The position numbers were made by a program, and so were the translations under genes. The notes beneath the pieces are model-generated. The model saw nothing but the letters and a program-made list of their open reading frames with translations, did no database searches and was not told the origin of the DNA. Positions 8,301-13,440 of a DNA stretch of 16,507 nt are shown piece after piece; the first letter of the stretch is position 1; the number at the start of each line of letters is the position of its first letter. The stretch comes from CAYVFC01 sp964450715 (lineage in GTDB: Bacteria > Myxococcota_A > Polyangia > Polyangiales > JAFGIB01), in NCBI GenBank assembly GCA_964450715.1, contig CAYVFC010000167.1:1-16507 (forward strand). The letters are read 5' to 3'.

Positions 8301-8411
8301 GTCGAGATCCAGGTAGCCGTCGCCGCAGCGTAGAGAAGAGATGGCCGACCGGCTGCAGGCCGGCAGGGCGACGGCCAGAACGAGCAGTACTACCGAAAAA
8401 CGTTTTCCCAT
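5359..8411 (-). CDS. DUF4215 cysteine-rich repeat lipoprotein with PPC-like domains (interrupted by two N gaps)
   Basis: One gene runs from ATG 8411 to TGA 5359 but appears in three frames because of two 100-N gaps. MGKRFSVVLLVLAVALPACS is a lipoprotein signal (lipobox LPAC). Then come at least 12 DUF4215 'Myxococcus cysteine-rich' repeats of about 34 residues, with consensus CGDGYLDxGEQCDDGNxxxG DGCDxxC. They are followed by a beta-sandwich resembling a pre-peptidase C-terminal (PPC) domain (about 6530-6916), four more DUF4215 repeats (about 6142-6529), and two more PPC-like modules (about 5750-6120 and 5362-5747). The PPC-like modules share 'VV.F.L......L.......GLY' and 'RYYLIVE' blocks. 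The protein is probably exposed on the cell surface and rich in disulfides. Adhesion or matrix roles are guesses from family context. It sits between a lipoprotein gene and a DUF192 lipoprotein gene on the same strand. Confidence 0.88.
6142..6529 (-). repeat. DUF4215 repeat array B (four units)
   Basis: Four cysteine-rich units of about 100 bp lie between the first and second PPC-like modules. Three share the linker SADCLSNESCGNG almost unchanged at the DNA level. Three of the units carry one or two extra residues before the EQC/ERC cysteine compared with array A, so this is a separately expanded sub-family. Confidence 0.85.
7299..7398. other. Assembly gap of 100 N within repeat array A
   Basis: Exactly 100 N, so this is a placeholder length. 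The left flank ends GATCCAGATAGC and the right flank begins CGTCGCCGCAATAGG, and this same junction occurs intact at 7489-7515. The flanks therefore fit any whole number of repeat units, including zero. A true length divisible by 3 restores the reading frame. Confidence 0.97.
7836..7935. other. Assembly gap of 100 N within repeat array A
   Basis: Exactly 100 N. The left flank ends CAGCGGCTCG and the right flank begins TACAGGCAGCGC; the same junction occurs intact at 8028-8049. As at the other gap, missing or collapsed 102-bp units explain it, and a real length divisible by 3 restores the frame. Confidence 0.97.
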
Positions 8412-8438
8412 TCCCCTAACGTTTTCCCATTCCCCTAA
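8401..8438 (-). repeat. 19-bp tandem duplication over the start of the DUF4215 gene
   Basis: Two perfect adjacent copies (8401-8419 and 8420-8438) read TTAGGGGAATGGGAAAACG on the minus strand. Each contains an AGGGGA plus ATG. The upstream copy also contains the TAG stop of the preceding lipoprotein gene, and its ATG (8430) opens only M-G-K-R-stop. The downstream copy supplies ATG 8411, the real start of the DUF4215 lipoprotein. Confidence 0.95.
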
Positions 8439-9034
8439 TCGGTGTGCTTGTGCACGACGACCTTGCGCCGCATCTCCTTCTTCTGTTCCGTGCGCTCCTT
8501 GACCAGCTTCTCGGTTGCCCCGACCACCCCGTCCGACGCGGGCGAGAGGTGCCAGTGCCCGGCTATCTCCCCAGCTTCCGTTTCGTACCATCTGACATAG
8601 GCGACGAACACCCGGTTCAGTAACAGCTCCTGGTTCTCCTTTACCGACGCGTACCCGACGGCGTTTTCGTCCACGGTGAGCTCGATCTCCGCGTCCGGGA
8701 AGCCGCCGTAGATCCTCCGCTCGATCTCCGCCACCACCCGGTAGCTGGTCTGCCGTTCCGGGTCCACGTCGGTTCGCAGGGTGTTGACGGTGACGACGGC
8801 CACCAGATCGCTGTAATCGACCCGCTTCTGGATCTCTTGCTGCCAGCTCTGCAGCCACTTGCCATCCAGCGATGCCGGCTCCTTGACGAAGTCGAACCCG
8901 TCCTCGAACAGCTCGGCGTGCTCGGCGGTGAACTCCCCGGAGACGCGTATCGACTGTATGCCGCCGCCGCATCCCGCGGACAGAGCACAGGTGACGAACA
9001 GGGCCAAAAGAAGCGATGAGAGAGGCTTGACCAT
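8435..9034 (-). CDS. Lipoprotein of unknown function
   Basis: The protein has 199 residues from ATG 9034. Its signal, MVKPLSSLLLALFVTCALSA followed by GC, has lipobox LSAGC with lipidated C22. The mature part (SGEFTAEHAELFEDGFDFV, DLVAVVTVNTLRTDVDPERQTSYRVVAEIERR, NQELLLNRVFVAYVRWYE) looks like an alpha/beta domain, and the tail is Lys/Arg-rich (EQKKEMRRKVVVHKH). I do not recognise the family; comparable lipoproteins occur in Myxococcota as far as I recall. The frame is open to 9109, but a promoter-like element at 9090-9118 overlaps that upstream start, which favours 9034. Its stop lies inside the 19-bp duplication leading into the DUF4215 gene, 23 bp before that gene's ATG, so the two are probably co-transcribed. 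Confidence 0.8.
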   Translation of the reverse strand: MVKPLSSLLLALFVTCALSAGCGGGIQSIRVSGEFTAEHAELFEDGFDFVKEPASLDGKWLQSWQQEIQKRVDYSDLVAVVTVNTLRTDVDPERQTSYRVVAEIERRIYGGFPDAEIELTVDENAVGYASVKENQELLLNRVFVAYVRWYETEAGEIAGHWHLSPASDGVVGATEKLVKERTEQKKEMRRKVVVHKHTD

Positions 9035-9089
9035 GGCGAACCGTGAAGAGCTGAGCCGTTCCAACGGCGAAAAGAGAGCGAATAACGCG

Positions 9090-9118
9090 ATCTTAGCCCC
9101 CGGGCTCATCTCTGTCGA
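9090..9118 (-). promoter_or_regulatory. Putative sigma-70 promoter for the lipoprotein gene block
   Basis: Reading the minus strand, TCGACA (9118-9113; five of six match to TTGACA) is followed by a 17-base spacer and TAAGAT (9095-9090; four of six match to TATAAT). The start of transcription would fall near 9083, about 49 bases before ATG 9034. Called by eye in GC-rich DNA. Confidence 0.4.
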
Positions 9119-9146
9119 CCCGGATCACGGGGTGAACCAGGGTACG

Positions 9147-9171
9147 CCCGTCTTCCCCTGCCCCCTTTCCC
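9147..9171 (-). other. Potential G-quadruplex directly after rluA
   Basis: The minus strand carries four G runs of 3-5 with loops AAA, CA and AAGAC, beginning immediately after the TAA of the pseudouridine synthase gene (9172). It fits the G3+ N1-7 pattern. It could form in the rluA mRNA 3' end or non-template strand; no function is shown. Confidence 0.4.
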
Positions 9172-10182
9172 TTACGAAAGCTCGTTCCAGAGCGCCTCCA
9201 GGTCAGGGGCCAGCGGCGAGGTGACGACGAACGGCTCTCCGGTGCGGGGGTGTTGCAGGGCCGTCCGGTGCGCGTGCAGCGCCTGCCGCTCGTGGCCGAC
9301 GCGAGCGCGCAGCGAATCGGTCATCCCGGTCTCGATGTACTCCAGGAAGGGCTCTTCCCGCTCCGGCCCGTAGAGCTTGTCTCCGACGATGGGGTGACCC
9401 ACCGCGGAGAGGTGAACCCGCAGCTGGTGCTGCCGGCCCGTGCTGGGATGGAGCTCGAGCAGGCTATGGCCGGCGCGCCGTTCCAGCACCCGGTACTCGG
9501 TGCGGGCTTGCTGCCCCTCGCCCGGCCGGCTGACCTGCATCAGCACGTGCAATCCCTCCTTCACCCGACAGAGCGGCAGATCTATCTCCCCCTGATCGCG
9601 TTCCACCCGTCCGCTGACGATGGCCAGGTAGGTCTTCTGCACCAGGTGGTCTTCGAAGGCCTTCTTGAGCACGCGTTCATCGGCTTCCGTACGGGCACAG
9701 ATGACCACCCCGCTGGTCTCGCGGTCCAGCCGGTGCGCGATCTGCGGCCCCCTGCCACCATCGGGTGCGTAGCGCTCGCGCAGCAGGTAGCTGAGCGTGT
9801 TCTTGTGATAGGTGGCCGTGGGATGCATGGGCAACCCTGCCGGCTTGTCTACCGCCAGCACGGCCTCGTCCTGGTAGAGGATGCCGTACTCCCGCGGGGT
9901 CTCCGGCTCCACGAACCGTTCCCGCACCAGCATGACCACCTCTTCGGCCCGCACGATCTCGCTCGGCTTGCGCCGCGAGCCGTCCTCGCGACAGGCGCAG
10001 GACTTGATGATCTCCTGGGCGCGGGTCCTGGATAGCCGCGGTATGCGATTCTGGATGAAGCGGTCCAGCCTGAGCCCGGCATACTCCTTGGGTACCCGAA
10101 AGGTCAGCACCACGCCGTCCGGGTCAAACCCCGGCGGCGGTTCGATGCGCTGGTTCCCCCTACCCTCACTGGAACGGCTCAA
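9172..10182 (-). CDS. RluA-family 23S rRNA pseudouridine synthase (RluD-like)
   Basis: The protein has 336 residues. After a short N-terminal extension, an S4-like RNA-binding domain lies around residues 36-90 (YAGLRLDRFIQNRIPRLSRTRAQEIIKS). The catalytic domain follows with DKPAGLPMHP, the signature HRLDRETSG (150-158) with catalytic Asp D153, KTYLAIVSG, and the C-terminal STGRQHQLRVHLSAVGHPIVGDKLYG. RluA enzymes convert specific uridines to pseudouridine in 23S rRNA or tRNA; the S4 domain plus this length favours the RluC/RluD group, but the exact site cannot be told. The longest frame starts at TTG 10182, with no clear Shine-Dalgarno site, so the start is uncertain by a few codons. It lies 19 bp after rpmB, probably in one operon of translation genes. 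Confidence 0.93.
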   Translation of the reverse strand: MSRSSEGRGNQRIEPPPGFDPDGVVLTFRVPKEYAGLRLDRFIQNRIPRLSRTRAQEIIKSCACREDGSRRKPSEIVRAEEVVMLVRERFVEPETPREYGILYQDEAVLAVDKPAGLPMHPTATYHKNTLSYLLRERYAPDGGRGPQIAHRLDRETSGVVICARTEADERVLKKAFEDHLVQKTYLAIVSGRVERDQGEIDLPLCRVKEGLHVLMQVSRPGEGQQARTEYRVLERRAGHSLLELHPSTGRQHQLRVHLSAVGHPIVGDKLYGPEREEPFLEYIETGMTDSLRARVGHERQALHAHRTALQHPRTGEPFVVTSPLAPDLEALWNELS

Positions 10183-10201
10183 AACAACTCGACGAGCGGC
10201 C

Positions 10202-10393
10202 TCAGGCGGCCTTGACCACCAGCCCCGAGCGAATGCACCTGGTACAGGCGTGAACGCGCTTGACCCGTCCGTTATCCACCATCCGGACCGGTTGCAGGTT
10301 GGGCTGCTGCCACTTCCTCGACTTGATGTTGGAGTGGCTCACCTTGTTGGCTTTCTGTCGGCTTTTTCCGCAGATGTAGCAGCTGTACGCCAT
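10202..10393 (-). CDS. rpmB: 50S ribosomal protein L28, Cys4 form
   Basis: The protein has 63 residues: MAYSCYICGKSRQKANKVSH opens it, KSRKWQQPNLQPV is in the middle, and VKRVHACTRCIRSGLV closes it. This is the normal length and pattern of bacterial L28, a component of the large ribosomal subunit. Cys 5, 8, 50 and 53 form the CxxC...CxxC pair, so this is the zinc-binding (C+) version; many bacteria also have a Cys-less paralogue used under zinc starvation, which is not in this window. AGGGAG lies about 9 bases before ATG 10393. rluA follows after 19 bp. The longer open frame upstream is antisense to the divergent gene and is not coding. Confidence 0.96.
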   Translation of the reverse strand: MAYSCYICGKSRQKANKVSHSNIKSRKWQQPNLQPVRMVDNGRVKRVHACTRCIRSGLVVKAA

Positions 10394-10424
10394 GGCCTCG
10401 TCTCTCCCTGCCAGCGAAGCAGGG

Positions 10425-10453
10425 CTTGTAGCACCCACCCCTACCCCTGGCAA
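10425..10453 (-). promoter_or_regulatory. Putative rpmB promoter
   Basis: On the minus strand TTGCCA (10453-10448; five of six match to TTGACA), a 17-base G-rich spacer and TACAAG (10430-10425; four of six) precede rpmB. Transcription would start near 10418, giving a leader of about 25 bases. Confidence 0.45.
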
Positions 10454-10474
10454 GCGCCAAGCGACTGCTATAGT
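10447..10474 (+). promoter_or_regulatory. Putative promoter of the four-domain fusion gene
   Basis: CTGGCA (10447-10452; four of six match) and TATAGT (10469-10474; five of six) are separated by 16 bases. TG at 10466-10467 gives an extended -10 element (TGC-TATAGT). Transcription would start near 10481, about 48 bases before ATG 10529. Its -35 box overlaps that of the divergent rpmB promoter. Confidence 0.45.
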
Positions 10475-10528
10475 ACGGCCTCTGCCCGAGCGAAAACCGG
10501 CCCTTCCCGGCAGAGCGCGGAGATCCCG

Positions 10529-13342
10529 ATGCCCCACGCCATCGTCATCACGCAGTCGCTGCAGAACGACTACGTCAAGCCCATCGGCAAGTACGACCCG
10601 CTGCCCAACATGCTGCACATCGGGTACGAAGAGGCCCGACGCCTGATGGGCGAGAACCCAGAGGACGGTCCCATGGCCAGAGTTCTGAAGTGGGCCTACT
10701 CGCTGCCCCCTGATCAGATGAGCATCGTCCACATCCGGGACTGCCACGACACTGCCGATCCGTTCCAGGCGGACCACCTCTCCCAGCTCGGCGAGCACTG
10801 CCTGCGGGGAAGCGAGGGTGCCGAATTCGCCTTTCGCATCCCGAACGAGTTGGCCGACCGGCCGGTCACCGTGGTCGACACGGTCGCCTTCAGCGATTTC
10901 ATCGGCACCAACCTCACCGAGCACCTCATCCGCTTCTCGGGCCAGGCCGTGCGGGTGGGCCTGCTCGGGGTCTGGACCGACGCCAAGCTCTTCTTCCTCG
11001 CCTACGACCTGAAGTCCCGCTTTCCCAACCTGCAGTTGGCGACCTGCTCCGCGCTGACGGCCAGCACCTCGAAGTCGAACCACTACCTGGCGCTCGAGCA
11101 GATGGAGCGCCTGCTCGGCGTGAGGGTCTTCGCCTCGGTCGGCGAGTTCACCAATTTCCTCGCCGGGTCCGAGGTGGAGATCGATCTTCCCTCTTCACCG
11201 CAGGCCGGATACCCGAAGGTCGAGCTCCAGAGCGAGGGCCTCGAGGTCTCGGAGACCGACCTCAACATCATCCGCTACCTCTTCCGCGGCTCGCGCAAGG
11301 TGAGCCTGAAGAGCCTGACCGGCGGCTTCTCGGGCAACCTGGTTCTCAGCTCCACCAGCGAGGACATGCACGGACACCCCGAGGTGCCGCACGTGGTGAA
11401 GATCGGCAAGCAGGACGAGATCGGTACGGAGCGGACCGCGTTCGAGAAGATCGAGAACATCATGGGCAACAGCGCGCCCCGCATCACCGACTTCGCGGAC
11501 TACCGGGGACGCGGAGGGCTCAAGTACCGCTACGCGGCCATGGGGGGCGGTATATCGACAACCTTCCAGAAGCTCTACATGTCAGGGCTCGGGCGGGAAA
11601 AGATCGAGACCATGCTCCGCACCGTATTCGAGGAGCAGCTGGGCCGCTTCTACGCGGCGGCCAGACGCGAATCGAGCAACCTGCTGGAATACTACAAGAT
11701 CGAGCCCGGTTACGCGGCGAGGATGAAGCAAAAGGTAGAGATGGTGCTGGGCTCGCAGGCCGATGCTGCGGTGCTCACCCTGCCGACGGGCCAGCGGTTT
11801 CCCAACGTATACACCTTCTATGCGGAGCAGCTCGAGAAGCTCGGGCCGCGGGCGGTCGGTTCGAGCTATTTTTCCTATGTCCACGGGGACCTGAACGGCG
11901 CCAACATCATCATCGACGAGCACGAGAATGTCTGGCTCATCGACTTCTTCTGGGCCCACTACGGCCACGCCCTGCGGGACATCATCAAGCTGGAGTGCGA
12001 CCTGATGTACATCTGGACGCCCGTCGAGGGCAAAGAGGACCTGGAACGGGCGACCCGGGTGACGGACGAGATCCTGAAGGTCCGGGACCTGGGCAAACCG
12101 CTGCCGCCGGTAGAGCAAACCGAGATCGAGGGGCCGCAGTTCACCCGGGCCTACGAGACCATTCGCTTCCTGCGCTCGCTGTACCCTTCGATCATCCGCC
12201 GGGACCGCAACCTGCAACAGCTGCTGGTCGGCCAACTCTGGTACTCGGGACGGGTGCTGACCTACCCGGAGTCCGACCCCTGGCAGAAGCTGTGGGCGCT
12301 TTACACGGCAGGCAGGGTCTCGAATCTGCTCGCCCGCCGGCTAGAGGCCAACGGCCCGCTGCGCATCGGCTGGCTCGACGACGATCTCACCCGGCCGGGC
12401 CGGATGGGGCTGACCCTGCTGCCGGGACGCAAGGACCGCGGCCGCGTGCTCGGGGAAGACATCGCCGCCATGAAGCGCGAGGGGGTCAGCCACGTGCTGG
12501 TCCTGCTCGCCTTCGACGAGTTCCAGGAATACGGCGTGGAAGGGCTGCTCGAAGCCTACGAAGAGGCCGGATTTGTCGTGAAGCACTTCCCCATCCTGGA
12601 CCACAGCGTCTCATCGGTACCGGAGATGGATCACGCCGTGCAGTGGATGAGGAGGGTCGTCTCGGAGGACGGGAAGCTGCTCATCCACTGCCTGGGCGGG
12701 CTGGGGCGCTCGGGGCTGGCCGCCGCCTCTTTTCTCATCGCCGGGGATTCGACGGTGCGCGAGGCCGTGGCCGCGGTGCGAAAGGCGCGCTCGCCCAAGG
12801 CGATCGAGAACCGTTACCAGGAGGAGTTCCTGCGCCGGTACGCGGCCTATCGTTCCAGCCTGAGCGGTGTCGGCGACGAGAAGCCATTCGAGAGCTTTGC
12901 GGACGTCATCGACTTCGCCGTCAGCGAGGAAAAGGCAGCGGTCGACTTCTACACCCAGCTCGCAGCGATCGTCCGGGACCCGGCCGTCAAGCAGCTGCTC
13001 GAATCCTTTGCCCGGGAGGAGAGCGGCCACTACCGGAAGCTGCTGAAGCTCAAGGAGCAGCACCCTCAGTCGCCGGACACGGTCGACCTGCAGGAGCTGC
13101 AGGCCATGGTGACCGCCGACGAGGAGACCGTGCCGCTGGTGAAGATCGGGCCGGAAATGAGCTACCAGGAGGCGCTGGAGCTGGCCATGTTCAAGGAGAA
13201 GTCCGCCTTCAAGCTCTACCTGAAAATGGCGGAGATGGTGCAGGACGAGAAGGCGCGCGCAGTGCTCTCGTCCCTCGCCCAGGACGAGGCCAGGCACAGG
13301 GTTCACTTCGAGCTGCAGCACGAGAAGGCGGCGGTGCGGTAA
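10529..13342 (+). CDS. Four-domain fusion: isochorismatase-like / APH-like kinase / dual-specificity phosphatase / rubrerythrin-like ferritin domain
   Basis: The protein has 937 residues; GGAG 6 bases before ATG 10529 fixes the start. Residues 1-212 have an isochorismatase-like fold (SLQNDYV; FIGTNL; GLLGVWTDAK), but the Asp and Cys positions of the catalytic triad are S10 and K153. Residues about 240-600 form an aminoglycoside-phosphotransferase-like kinase with catalytic HGDLNGAN (452-459) and metal-binding IDF (471-473), followed by RDIIKLECDLMY. Residues about 612-775 form a dual-specificity/CDKN3-like phosphatase with candidate general acid D691 and loop HCLGGLGRSG (Cys721, Arg727). Residues about 787-932 form a rubrerythrin/ferritin-like four-helix domain with ligands E801, E831/H834, E890 and E920/H923. 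There is no signal peptide or membrane segment, so it is cytoplasmic. Domains are recognised from motifs; the combined function is unknown. It is divergent from rpmB. Confidence 0.9.
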   Translation: MPHAIVITQSLQNDYVKPIGKYDPLPNMLHIGYEEARRLMGENPEDGPMARVLKWAYSLPPDQMSIVHIRDCHDTADPFQADHLSQLGEHCLRGSEGAEFAFRIPNELADRPVTVVDTVAFSDFIGTNLTEHLIRFSGQAVRVGLLGVWTDAKLFFLAYDLKSRFPNLQLATCSALTASTSKSNHYLALEQMERLLGVRVFASVGEFTNFLAGSEVEIDLPSSPQAGYPKVELQSEGLEVSETDLNIIRYLFRGSRKVSLKSLTGGFSGNLVLSSTSEDMHGHPEVPHVVKIGKQDEIGTERTAFEKIENIMGNSAPRITDFADYRGRGGLKYRYAAMGGGISTTFQKLYMSGLGREKIETMLRTVFEEQLGRFYAAARRESSNLLEYYKIEPGYAARMKQKVEMVLGSQADAAVLTLPTGQRFPNVYTFYAEQLEKLGPRAVGSSYFSYVHGDLNGANIIIDEHENVWLIDFFWAHYGHALRDIIKLECDLMYIWTPVEGKEDLERATRVTDEILKVRDLGKPLPPVEQTEIEGPQFTRAYETIRFLRSLYPSIIRRDRNLQQLLVGQLWYSGRVLTYPESDPWQKLWALYTAGRVSNLLARRLEANGPLRIGWLDDDLTRPGRMGLTLLPGRKDRGRVLGEDIAAMKREGVSHVLVLLAFDEFQEYGVEGLLEAYEEAGFVVKHFPILDHSVSSVPEMDHAVQWMRRVVSEDGKLLIHCLGGLGRSGLAAASFLIAGDSTVREAVAAVRKARSPKAIENRYQEEFLRRYAAYRSSLSGVGDEKPFESFADVIDFAVSEEKAAVDFYTQLAAIVRDPAVKQLLESFAREESGHYRKLLKLKEQHPQSPDTVDLQELQAMVTADEETVPLVKIGPEMSYQEALELAMFKEKSAFKLYLKMAEMVQDEKARAVLSSLAQDEARHRVHFELQHEKAAVR

Positions 13343-13440
13343 CGAGCGATCGGCGTTTCCGGCGTAACGTCTGATAAGCTACCGTTGCGCCCGAAACCTT
13401 CTACCGGGGCGCTGAAGCTCGGCAAAGGGAGGTCGCGGTC

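Larger units (their letters stand above)
6918..8327 (-). repeat. DUF4215 repeat array A (at least 12 units of about 102 bp)
   Basis: Tandem units of about 102 bp each encode one 34-residue cysteine-rich module. A GTTGCCGTCGTCGCACTGCT core on the + strand recurs with little change. Neighbouring units near the gaps are identical over long stretches: the unit 7936-8037 repeats from 8038 for about 55 bases without mismatch. This indicates recent duplication or gene conversion. Both assembly gaps lie inside this array. Confidence 0.93.

Noticed and set aside
6142..8337. CRISPR array or satellite-like non-coding repeat
   Set aside because: The repeats are coding, about 102 bp, without unique spacers, and encode the DUF4215 consensus.
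10431..10450. G-quadruplex in the rpmB promoter spacer
   Set aside because: Only three adjacent runs of three or more G are present; a fourth within 7 bases is missing.
9881..10528. Extension of the fusion gene upstream into rpmB and rluA
   Set aside because: It runs antisense to two well-recognised genes, and GGAG plus ATG 10529 begins a normal isochorismatase-like N-terminus.
10394..11083. N-terminal extension of L28 across the fusion gene
   Set aside because: L28 is complete at 63 residues from ATG 10393 with its own ribosome site; the rest is antisense to the kinase fusion.
13343..13440. Promoter or terminator between the fusion and the PDZ protein
   Set aside because: No hairpin with T tract and no -35/-10 pair better than chance in this composition was found.
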